NCBI RefSeq assembly: GCF_032854445.1
Contig: NC_088295.1
Location: 53,241,249-53,305,248 of the forward strand
DNA from: Liolophura sinensis
Lineage: Eukaryota; Mollusca; Polyplacophora; Chitonida; Chitonidae
Length of the DNA: 64,000 nucleotides
Direction of reading: 5' to 3'
Shown here: positions 22,064-30,288 of the stretch, one piece after another
How positions within the stretch are numbered: the stretch's first letter is position 1
How the letters are laid out: each line of letters begins with the position of its first letter
Translations under genes and position numbers: made by a program
The notes under the pieces: model-generated
The model's input: the letters and a program-made list of their open reading frames with translations, nothing else
Databases searched by the model: none
Told to the model about the DNA's origin: nothing

Positions 22064-22313
22064 ATGTCTACTCCACCCAGTGACGGAAAAGTGCTAGTCA
22101 ACGCGGCCTACCACGCCGCTGTGGTCTCTCTCCTGGCTACTGGGTACGCTCGTCTCGGCCAGCTCGTCTCTGGCGAACCTGAAAGGAGCCCTCCCGAAGC
22201 TGGACTTAACACCCCGTGACGTCGGCATGGTCATTGCAGATGTAGGCCTGGCCATGTTTTCGAAGGAACTGCTAATTAAACAAGGGCTCCTTCCTCCCAA
22301 TATAATCCAGTAG
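22064..22313 (+). pseudogene. Small element membrane protein, one frameshift
   Basis: ATG 22064 (MSTPPSDGKVLVNAAYHAAV) to TAG 22311. The frame changes once near 22180 (250 bp, not divisible by three). The second half reads LPKLDLTPRDVGMVIADVGL and ends LPPNIIQ. About 83 residues with two modestly hydrophobic helices. I have a memory of relatives in similar cnidarian elements but no function. Two bases separate it from the next gene. Confidence 0.55.
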
Positions 22314-22315
22314 TA

Positions 22316-22766
22316 ATGGCCTCCATCGCAATAATGATGGGCGGCGCCCTCGTAAACGCTTTGGCCTTCAGCGGGAGCAGCTATATGTTTTTCGATGGTG
22401 AGGAGTTCCGGTGTCGACGAAGAGCGGAGGCACCATGACCGCGCTGTAGAGCAGCTCCAAGCCGCCCAGGAAAAATGGGCCCGAAAGCGCACTGAGCGCT
22501 TGGACTGGATCAACAATGAACTCCGCCGCCAGGGCCACGCTGTCCAAACGTTCCGGGATGTCGACGCTGCAATCCGCGAGCATTCTAGGGTCACGGGCAA
22601 AACTCTTACACGCCATGCACGCGAGGCGCTGCTGGGCTCAGAGCCACAGCTCTCCGATTTATATGTGCCTCGTGAAGATCAAAAACACCGCGAGATAACC
22701 TTCGTCATCCTGGCAATGTGTGTGGTTGGGTGTGTGAGTTACGGAATCGCAAAACTCACCAAGTAA
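22316..22766 (+). pseudogene. Small element protein: membrane helices around a coiled coil, one frameshift
   Basis: Starts MASIAIMMGGALVNALAFSG at ATG 22316, shifts frame near 22390, continues with a charged helical middle (AVEQLQAAQEKWARKRTERL) and ends in a hydrophobic segment (ITFVILAMCVVGCVSYGIAK) at TAA 22764-22766. About 150 residues. The N-terminal Gly/Ala helix, central coiled coil and C-terminal anchor suggest a small virion membrane or scaffold protein. Not a named family to me. Confidence 0.6.
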
Positions 22767-22922
22767 TCCGAACTGACTGTGCCGGACTCACCATCGAGCT
22801 CCTCGCCGTATGGCAGGCACAATCTTAGTAGTGAGGTGGTTCTGCGCATGCAAATACGCCGCGACAATTAACATCTTTTTCGTCGCAAATCTGTTAGAGG
22901 GCTGCTAGAATACCTTGATGAC
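22767..22922. other. Intergenic gap before the integrase
   Basis: No gene seen. The integrase frame is open upstream to about 22872 but has no earlier ATG than 22923. Confidence 0.5.
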
Positions 22923-23593
22923 ATGGCTAGTAAGGTGTCTGCTCGCCTAACAAATATCTACTACAGCCCTCGTGGGTACTGGAAGGGCCGCGCGGCCATC
23001 CAAAAACTTGCCACTGCGGCTAAAGTCTCCGAAGATGTGGTCCGTGACTGGCTGGAAAAGCAGGCTATCTGGCAGATATACCTGCCTCGTCCCCGAAAAA
23101 TACCGAGGCCTAAGTTCGATGTTTCCACGCCGAATGACATCCACCAAGCCGATCTTCTATTTCTACCACATGATCGGCGAGGCCGGAAGCTCTATAAGTA
23201 CGCGCTGACGGTTGTTGATGTCGCTTCTCGCTACAAGGAGGCGGAACCTCTGGCTACTAAAGAAGTCGCTGACGCTCTCTCTCGCATTTACAAGCAGGGA
23301 CCCCTTCGATGGCCGAAGCTACTCCAAGTTGACCCTGGACGCGAGTTCATGGGTGCTGTGAGCCAATAGTTGGCCAAACACGATGTCACAGTCCGCCGAG
23401 GCCGCGTGGATGTCCACCGAGACCAAGGCATAATGGAGCGTTTCAACCGTACTCTGGCTGAGCGGCTCTTTGGACATCAGTACGCCCAGGAGATGCGCCT
23501 CCCTCCCGAACACCGGTCTACTGAATGGGTGGCTCGGCTGCCCTCTGTTGTGGCCGCTCTGAATAACGAGACAATGAGATTGATCGGTAAAAA
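22923..23593 (+). pseudogene. DDE (retroviral-type) integrase, in-frame TAG and truncated C-terminus
   Basis: From ATG 22923 the first 148 codons encode a helix-turn-helix-like N-terminus (AAKVSEDVVRDWLEKQ) and the first two catalytic Asp residues (PNDIHQADLLFLPHDRRG; LLQVDPGREF). TAG at 23367-23369 interrupts the core. The same frame then continues to the catalytic Glu (HRDQGIMERFNRTLAE), with 34 residues between second Asp and Glu, and stops being recognisable after RLIGKK. The usual C-terminal basic/SH3-like or chromo part is gone because the sequence runs directly into the opposite-strand PolB at about 23593. Integrases of this type insert Maverick DNA with 5-6 bp target duplications, as seen here. 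Confidence 0.88.
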
Positions 23594-26339
23594 GGACAGT
23601 GAGACCTTATGGAGGTGCTGTCCGTAGATATGGTGGCGCTCTGATCGCAGCACGTCCATACCGTGACATATCTTCTTCTCGAAGAGGGCCTCTTTGTACT
23701 GCTTATGGCGGATGTGCTTTTCCACAACTCCCTTTTTCACGCCCTTGGCCTTCTTTATGTTGGCTCCGCCGGCCTCCAGAATGGAGTACATCTTGGGACG
23801 CAGACCTATGTATTCGGCGATCGGCCGCCCCGCGCACTCGTCCTTCATTTTGCCCAAGACCTTCATATTTGTTACGCTGTGCAGGGTGTGGTCTTGTGGG
23901 TAATTTGAGGTGTCGTACAGGTTTGCATTCTCAGCCATATCCCTATAACCATCATCAGTCTGAATCTCGAGTAGCAGACTATCCGTGTCAGTGTAGAGGA
24001 GCTGGCAGCGCTCTCCGTACTGGACCTTCATGTGGTGTAGTAGAAGTCGTACATCTGGTGCTTTGAGAGATCTAGAATGCTCATGCCCACGTAGATAGGT
24101 CGGTTTAGGACTAGACGGGTCTTGTGCATCTGAATGGCTGCGAGGTCATCATCAAATATGTATGCCCGTGCGAAGCTCGGGCTGGCTATCAAGCGTCGGA
24201 GCTTGTCGTCTTCTCCAGAGCGTACCAGCTTGACGTCTACACGCTTCCGGAGGTTCTCCATGGTTTTTCCGAAGACCGAGTTGTTCATTAGCTTGTATAG
24301 GTCCTTCAGAAGAGATGTTGGTTGTAGTCGGTCAACAGCTCCAGCTCTACCCCGGTCTTCTTGAACAGTGCATCCCACGAGAGACCTGGGCTCGTAAAGT
24401 AGTGAGCAGGGTCCAATCCATACTGCCGTAAACAAGTCTTCCGGGAGGCCTCGAACACATCGGCCAACAGGAGCACGTCTGTGCCGCAGTAAAGGTCTGT
24501 GTAGTCTCCCAGATTGGTGCAGTCAAATACCTTCCATACCTGTTGAGCGTGGATGTAGTCCTCATCGCTAATGCCTCCGACTTTGAGCTTACTGTAGAAA
24601 GCCTCTTTGGGTGGGAGGCTGGACTCGTCGAAGCGCTCCCAGGAGTCCATATACTCATAGGGGTAGACACCCTTGCGCATGAGTAGCTTTCGTTTTTCTT
24701 CGGCGGGCTCATACCGGGCTGTGATGTGGAAAGCCTCAGGCTTGTTGGCCTCAACCAGATTGTCAAGGGCAGTCGGTAAGAATTGAACGCTGTCGATGAA
24801 GCGGAGCTGCCCCAGCGAGAAGGAGATGTACTTTTCCGTGTTGTTGGGGATGCAGGAGATGCGGCCCTCCACCTTACTTATGGCTTGCATCAGGAGGTGC
24901 CCGTCGTAGCCCCGTAGGTTGTGGAAGACTACCGGCATGGCTGTCGTGGGACCCAGCCGCAACTTTAGGTTGCATACGTTATGGGCCGCGCCTCTGTACT
25001 TGCCGGTAATATGGCAGTGATCGCGCACAGAATCGACGCCTAGAGGCTTCTCACACACGTGACAGGTTGTGGCGTTGTTGTGGGCCTGCCAATCTTGGGG
25101 AGTCATATTCATGGCTATAGGGTTGGCTAGAACATTTTTGCTTTCCCGCTCTTCCTGTTGGAGAACTCTGAGGAAGTGTTCCGTCGCGTTAGGGCCTCTG
25201 TATTCCACGGGGCGTTTTGTGTGGCCGTCGCAACGCACCACAACATAGCAGTAACTGCAGGGCTCGTGGTGCTGAGTCTTTTGAGTGCTGCTCTCTGTGG
25301 GGCTGGGCGGCGGGCCTTCAACCTTTTTGGTCAGAGCCTCGAAGTCGGCATATATCATGAACGGCGCCGGTAGCTTTTTGTGGTGGTTCTGGAAGGTGAA
25401 CTTGTTTTCCCCCTCCTGGGGCATTTCCACCCTCACCGCCGTCTGGCCAATCCCTCGGCATTCCGGCTTATACGCCTCGAGCAGGTCCTCCCTTTTGTAG
25501 CTGTGTAGGCAGCGCTCGCAGAAGTGTTTGCGATTTGTCGCCTTACTTTCTTGGTATAGGAGCCGATTGAGGTCTTTTATCCACGTATAATGGAATTTGC
25601 CTGCCTTCTCAATCAGCAGCAAATTGATTCGGGGCGTGTCGCCGGGCTGCTTGCTGAGGCGGTGCACGATCACGCCCTTGTCCCACCCGAACACGTTGAT
25701 GGCGAGGCCGTTCTTTTCCTCCACTTTAGGGATCTGAGAGGTGGGTGTGAGGGCGTCGATCCCCCCAAAGTCAAGACCATCCTTGGTGGGATACTTTGTT
25801 GGTCTCTGAGGTCCCGGGCGGCTGGAAATAAGGCAGACCGGAGCGCCCATTGGAGGCAGTCGTCGTCTTTGTTCTTCACGTTGATGACTGCTTTCTTGTT
25901 ACTCACGGCTGCAGGTAGGGGGATGTAGGACTCCCCCCCCCCCCCCTCTCAGTTGCTGATACCTTACAATGTCAAGCCAGAGTGTTTGCACGCCATTTAC
26001 AGCCCACCCTGACCCTCGCTGTGTCCATTTTTCTAGCACTTCCTGGATGGTGGGGAAGGCCTTATCTAGAGCCCCGTCAATGTTACCGACCTCTAGGAGG
26101 GCCTCCTGTTTGCTGCGGAGTACTAGGCTGGTATACTCTTCACTGCCATCGGCGTGGGCCTTTCGCAGCTGAACCCTGAGGCCTAGTTGGAACTTCCACT
26201 CAGCCACAGCCGTTTTATACCTGTCGAGGATCCCCTGCTGTTCTTCCAAGGCAATGCGGGACAGTGGGTACTTGGGCCGCACACCTAGGAGCACCTCAAA
26301 CTCCTCCCGAAGTGCTCTGGCCTTTTGATGGTGCTTCAT
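23594..26339 (-). pseudogene. Protein-primed-type family B DNA polymerase, multiply broken and missing motif A
   Basis: Starts at ATG 26339 (MKHHQKARALREEFEVLLGV). The frame breaks at a 14-C run (25933-25946), again near 25825, then runs 514 codons with exonuclease motifs YADFEAL (Exo I), FHNLRGYDGHL (Exo II) and YCGTDVLLLADVF (Exo III), plus a Cys/His knuckle (CHVCEKPL...DHCHITGKYRG). Right after LTDYNQHLF (about 24310) the sequence jumps to KDLYKLMNNSVFGKTMEN, the motif B region. The palm motif A (D..(S/N)LYG type) and roughly 200 codons are absent. A frame change at 24028 leads to motif C (YTDTDSLLLEI). The 3' end stops at HLHKVSLS, where it abuts the integrase. Dead as a polymerase. Confidence 0.9.
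25933..25946. repeat. 14-C homopolymer within PolB
   Basis: On the coding strand a G-run (RGGGGG) after YQQLR; the frame of the conserved sequence changes exactly here, next to AAVSNKKAVINVKNKDD. Confidence 0.9.
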
Positions 26340-26382
26340 CGTATGCGCCGATATCTGCGTTATACTTAATTACACCGACTTT

Positions 26383-26883
26383 CTAATTGTAAATTTCGAT
26401 AGCCGCCAGCCGTTTGAACTCGTTCAAGAAAGCCTTGAGCCTCCGCTTCCTTCCACTCGTCTGGACCCTATTATGTCCGCAGGCCATGCAAAGCCGAAAT
26501 CGGTTTTTAACGCCCCGATCACAACTAATACATGGCTGGGTGCCAGGACCCTTCCGCAGATGGTATAGGTGAACCCCGGAGTACTCCCCCAGACATCTCT
26601 TACCACAGAGCTCTGTGGTACCGATGAGAAGCCACCGGGAATTATTGCGAGCCTTAGGCATGTTTTTGCCTTGCAGTTTCTTTTCACCCTGCATTCCACC
26701 TAGCGCTTCATCCAACTCCTCGTTACTGGTTGAGTTCTTGTCTTGCTTCCCAGCCGTTTTATACCTGTCGAGGAACCCCTGCAATTCTTCCAAGGCAATG
26801 CGGGACCGTGGGTACTTGGGCCGAACACCTATGAGCGTCTCATATTCCTTCCGTAGTGCTCGTGCTTTTTGATGATGATTCAT
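26383..26883 (-). CDS. Zinc-ribbon protein sharing the PolB N-terminal domain, intact
   Basis: 166 codons, uninterrupted. Residues 1-44 (MNHHQKARALRKEYETLIGV...) are nearly the same as the start of PolB next door, including IALEE(L/Q)QG.LDRYKTA. The rest is a Cys/His-rich domain: CGKRCLGEY, H, then CISC and CMACGH, followed by a basic tail (SGRKRRLKAFLNEFKRLAAI). A zinc-binding, probably nucleic-acid-binding protein. The shared N-terminus suggests a common binding or targeting module. It stands 43 bases upstream of PolB on the same strand. The upstream regions are also similar, so a whole 5' unit was duplicated. Confidence 0.72.
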   Translation of the reverse strand: MNHHQKARALRKEYETLIGVRPKYPRSRIALEELQGFLDRYKTAGKQDKNSTSNEELDEALGGMQGEKKLQGKNMPKARNNSRWLLIGTTELCGKRCLGEYSGVHLYHLRKGPGTQPCISCDRGVKNRFRLCMACGHNRVQTSGRKRRLKAFLNEFKRLAAIEIYN

Positions 26884-27063
26884 TGTATGCGTCGTATACC
26901 TAATGACACCGATTTCTCTAATAAAAAATTTCGACAGCCGCCATAGAGCCCCTATTGCAACGAGATGGGCCTGGGAGCCCCTATTTGCCAGGGGGAGGGT
27001 GTTCAGGGAATGGGGGTTCGGAGCCTCTATTTGTTATGGGGAGGGCCCCAAGGGGGGAGGGGG
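26884..27063. repeat. Right subterminal region with GAGCCYCTATT repeats
   Basis: GAGCCCCTATTGCAACG (26946), GAGCCCCTATTTGCCAGG (26973) and GAGCCTCTATTTGTTATGG (27020) are short direct repeats in G-rich DNA. On the minus strand, bases 26926-26945 (GCGGCTGTCGAAATTTTTTA) also resemble the last codons of the 26383 gene (AAIEI), a relic of a further tandem copy. Confidence 0.55.
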
Positions 27064-27095
27064 GGTGCGCCAGAACCTATACTCTGTATACTACT
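27064..27095 (-). repeat. Right terminal inverted repeat
   Basis: Reverse complement of the left 32-bp repeat with one mismatch; outer end ...GTATACTACT. Confidence 0.92.
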
Positions 27096-27101
27096 CAGCC
27101 A
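27096..27101. repeat. Target-site duplication, right copy
   Basis: CAGCCA directly after the right terminal repeat, matching 12402-12407. Confidence 0.8.
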
Positions 27102-27183
27102 GCAAGACGAGCAAGACTGCTAAAAACACGACGCTTGTGTCCATGAACATCGCCCTGACCCAGCGCCAAACTAAAAGAAACAT
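27096..27183 (-). pseudogene. Signal-peptide exon interrupted by the virus-like element
   Basis: The minus strand from ATG 27183 (or the in-frame ATG 27150) encodes a classic signal-peptide-like stretch, MFMDTSVVFLAVLLVLLA, that ends at the element boundary. Removing the element and one CAGCC copy, the frame continues at 12401-12390 (V-P-T-T) to a GT donor. A cyclic-AMP-type TGACGTCA lies upstream at about 27305. The gene's product is unknown; the element separates its start from the rest. The hydrophobic run and the seamless frame are seen; that it was a functional gene is inference. Confidence 0.45.
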
Positions 27184-27660
27184 GGGCCCTATGAACAGGG
27201 AACCGAGTTGATACTCTTTGCTTGAGTACCAGGCGTTTTTGTTTGTATTTTCTCATTGTCACATTATTCAGTACCGATGGTACGGGAGAGCTCCGGGGTT
27301 TTGTGACGTCACCCTAGATAGCTATAACATGGCAAAATGGCGTCACCCAGTAAGTGGCTGGGTACTGACGATTGTTTGCTATTTATTTTGTTGATAAGAG
27401 GTGTAGAATTTTTTAAAAATATTTTAACAACATTTCTGAAATACTACTTAATTAAGATTAATTAATTCAGATTCCTGATTTATGTTCACTTTAAACATAT
27501 GCATATGACGATTTGTAAATTTTTATTTCATTCCAGGTGAAGGTAATTACGTCAAGCAAGATCTAACATACGTATTAAACAGTGTGTGACAGACGACATG
27601 TAAACAACATCTACGGGCAGCTGTGTTCATTTCAAAATGAGATGTGTCATTATCGAAGAT
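27184..27660. other. Intergenic, possible promoter of the interrupted gene
   Basis: Contains TGACGTCACC near 27305 and a second TGGCGTCACCC near 27340, otherwise AT-rich sequence without recognisable genes. Confidence 0.35.
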
Positions 27661-27663
27661 TAC

Positions 27664-27975
27664 ACACCTGCCCCGATGGCTCAGTTGGTAGAGCGTCCGA
27701 TTCGGGGGCGGTAGATCCAGGATCAATCCTGGATTACTTAAGACCTTAAAAGAAGTTGTAACTTCCTCGCTTGGCGTGCAGCATTAAGTGGAAGTACAAT
27801 GAATGGTTGACCCGTATCAGTATAATCGCTTGGATGGGGCAAACTTACTTGCCTACGCTAAGTCGTCTCAGTGAAGCAGCACTAGATAAAAAAAAGCAGT
27901 GGAAATTCGTCCTGCAACAAGGGGGCACATTACATGCACTCTACGGACGCTAAACCCCACTCACTCACTTGAAGA
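27664..27975 (+). repeat. tRNA-derived SINE, second family
   Basis: Head CCCCGATGGCTCAGTTGGTA with GAGCGTCCG (A box TGGCTCAGTTGG) and a degenerate B box (GGATCAATCCTG). The body has CTTCCTCGCTTGGCGTGCAG, AAGTCGTCTCAGTGAAGCAG and the tail ACGCTAAACCCCACTCACTC. A second copy lies inverted at 57485-57735. Confidence 0.85.
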
Positions 27976-28185
27976 TTACAAATAGACCGATACGTACGAA
28001 TGTTTTATATTTCGCCCGGTATGTAGGACGTTGCAGACTGCGCGCTAGTTGGAATAACTATTCTGGGATCTCTGGGTGTGAAAATGTTGACATAATTTTG
28101 ACTTTTTCTTGATTTCATTATTTACTTATTACCCACATTAAAGGTTTTGGGTAAGGTTACAGAATACAAATAATGTTTACTGCTA

Positions 28186-28305
28186 TGGGTGTCTAGCGGT
28201 AGTTTTATAGTCAGTAAGGTGGACGAGGTTAAAAAGGAGCCTTGGGCCTAAAATGTTTTCACTTCGCCTACCTTATTGACTAGAAAAACGGCCGCTAGAC
28301 ACCCA
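28186..28305. repeat. Short hairpin (MITE-like) element
   Basis: The first ~42 bases (TGGGTGTCTAGCGGTAGTTT, then AGTCAGTAAGGTGGACGA) are repeated inverted at the other end (CCTACCTTATTGACT...GGCCGCTAGACACCCA), leaving a loop of about 36 bases. No clear target duplication was found. Confidence 0.7.
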
Positions 28306-29483
28306 CAGGAGGATTGGAACATTATTTCTTAAATACATTACCACTGAACTACACAATGGGGTAAAATCATACCCTGACATGCTGGAGGGAAAAGTCACGA
28401 GAACTGATTTTCTTCAGTGAAACCAAGTTCAATTCCTCAAACAGGCTCAACTCTCCATACGTCACGAGTAATGCATGAAGTTTCTCCCCATCATGCATCC
28501 TGCATCGATTCTCCTCATCCCATTCGGCACCCGTCGCATCGCCCGGGCCATTGACCGAAATTGTCCTTCTCATCCATCATTGTACGATTTAAGTACGACT
28601 TCATCAGAGACTGAAGGTTGATTGTGATGACTTCCAAAACATAACTGACCATGTGACAGACTTTCGGATTTCTATGAATATGTTAGTATTATTATAATAC
28701 GTTACTTAATTAGCATTTTAGCTAGTAATTACGAAATAAATATATTTCACAAATATAATCACAACTGTCCAGTTTTGCAGTGAGAGAAACTGGGCATGAC
28801 CCTGGGCTGGTACTCGTTCTTCGCTACCTCCGCGAATTAATTTATTGCATCATTGCTATAGTTAACCGAGTGCACGTTTAAAGACAAAAGACACAGAAAT
28901 CCCAGTTCGTCAAATAAGCAATATGGCTTTCATGAGTAATGAAAAAAATAACTTCAACAAAAGAGGTTATGTTTTTGCCGGTGTTTACATTTGCTTGCGG
29001 GAGGATTGACCGACGGACATACTACAACGTGCATCAGCAAGAATGTACATGACAAAAAAAATTTCGTCGTTTTTCTATTTTCAATGTATCCATCACTCTT
29101 GAAATAATACATTATCGGATTACGTTTACTTGTTTAATTCTATAATATATGCACAGAAACATGGTCAATATTTCTGTTGGGCAGTTTCAAATCTACAAGT
29201 GATAGTGTAAGTGTACAATGAACTACCAAGGTCGTCTCCATGGAGACGTGTAGCCGGTTTTGGATGACAAAAAGTTCATCTAGTTCACCCTTAAAACCAG
29301 TTCATCTCGAATATCCTAACATATTCGACATCATTCAAGTTTGATTTTTCGATTAAATATCGTAATAAACCCAAACTTTATGCAACTCGTTTCAAACCTT
29401 TCACATGCGATGACCACTCGTGTGAGATCCTCTGGGCCTATACAGAAACATGCGGTTTATCTTAATGATTTTATTTTCTTTTC
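28306..29483. other. Intergenic, no gene supported
   Basis: The minus-strand frame 28367-28573 has no recognisable features. A perfect palindrome CGTCTCCATGGAGACG lies near 29233. Confidence 0.35.
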
Positions 29484-29680
29484 TTTTATTTATTAATGAT
29501 TTGATTGGTTTTTTACGCCGTACTCAAGAATATTTGACTTATACGACGGCGGCCAGCATTGTGGTGGGAGGAAACCGGGCAGTGTCCGGATGAAACCCAC
29601 GACCATCCGCAGGTTGCTGGAAGGCCTTCAAACGTACGGCCAGAGAGGGAGCTAGCATGAGCTGGACCTGAACTCACAGA
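29484..29680 (-). repeat. SINE, 5'-truncated
   Basis: Minus-strand copy of the 8900 family: tail TTTATTTATTAATGATTTGA / ACGCCGTACTCAAGAATATT, body GCGGCCAGCATTGTGGTGGG, CGACCATCCGCAGGTTGCTG, ending in the B-box region (CTGAACTCACAG); the tRNA A-box end is missing. Confidence 0.88.
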
Positions 29681-30288
29681 GGATTTTATTTTGAAGGTTT
29701 TCCAATCACTTGCCACAAAGACTCCGAAATTATGCGTTGTGTATTAGCAAAGCAGTGTAGAAAAAGTCTATCATGATGTGAAAACGATGAAATGGGCGTG
29801 ATCTGTTTTCTTTCAGTCTCTGATCTTATATAGAAACCAACCGATGTATACACACACTATACTGTGAACGTAATAGACAGCATTGATATTTGAAGTCGAT
29901 GCTCAGATACAATACACAGAGATGAATGGCGATTACTGACAGTTCGTTACATATAACATACGTACGACCAACAGTGCAGAAAGCTTTTCATAGTAACTGC
30001 CAATAGTCATGCCTTAAACATTCACAAGGCTATCATCGGCGCTGAAATGGCACTACCGTCATCAGCTGTACTGGTACTGCCATCATCGGCTGTACTGGTA
30101 CTGCCGTCATCGGCAATACTGGCACTGCCGATATCGGCTGGTATTTGGTATACTGACTACTTATAATCAATAGCAATTGAATCTAAATGCTATGAAAAAA
30201 AAAACGATGACCGTGGTGCATTTACGATATTAGATTAATTTCCTACATAGGTAGACAACAACACACAGAATTCGGATATAACGATCAG
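29681..30288. other. Downstream flank of the amidase, short tandem repeat at 30040-30145
   Basis: 30040-30145 repeats TGTACTGGTACTGCCATCAT-like units of about 24 bases four times. No gene seen; may contain 3' UTR of the amidase. Confidence 0.45.

Larger units (their letters stand above)
12407..27095. mobile_element. Maverick/Polinton-type virus-like element, decayed, boundaries resolved
   Basis: 14,689 bp between 32-bp terminal inverted repeats that differ at one position, flanked by a 5-6 bp direct repeat. It encodes a DDE integrase, a protein-primed-type PolB, a packaging ATPase and a major capsid protein, the hallmark set of Mavericks/Polintons, a group of integrating DNA viruses of eukaryotes, plus about nine further genes. 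Order: 14276-14992 -, 15003-15839 -, 15843-16502 -, 16513-17773 +, 17747-19083 -, 19145-20438 +, 20410-21024 +, 21051-21956 +, 22064-22313 +, 22316-22766 +, 22923-23593 +, 23594-26339 -, 26383-26883 -. Most genes are broken, so it cannot be autonomous as read. The left non-coding arm (12439-14250) is much longer than the right, suggesting later insertions. Confidence 0.92.

Noticed and set aside
14819-23369. Recoding of TAG as sense in the element
   Set aside because: The same copy has frameshifts, deletions and a TAA break, so mutational decay explains the stops; kept only as a testable idea.
23599-24066. 155-codon plus-strand ORF
   Set aside because: Antisense shadow of the PolB palm region (motif C on the other strand).
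27669-27741. Functional tRNA gene
   Set aside because: The tRNA-like part has a poor B box and acceptor pairing and continues into a repeated SINE body shared with 57485-57735.
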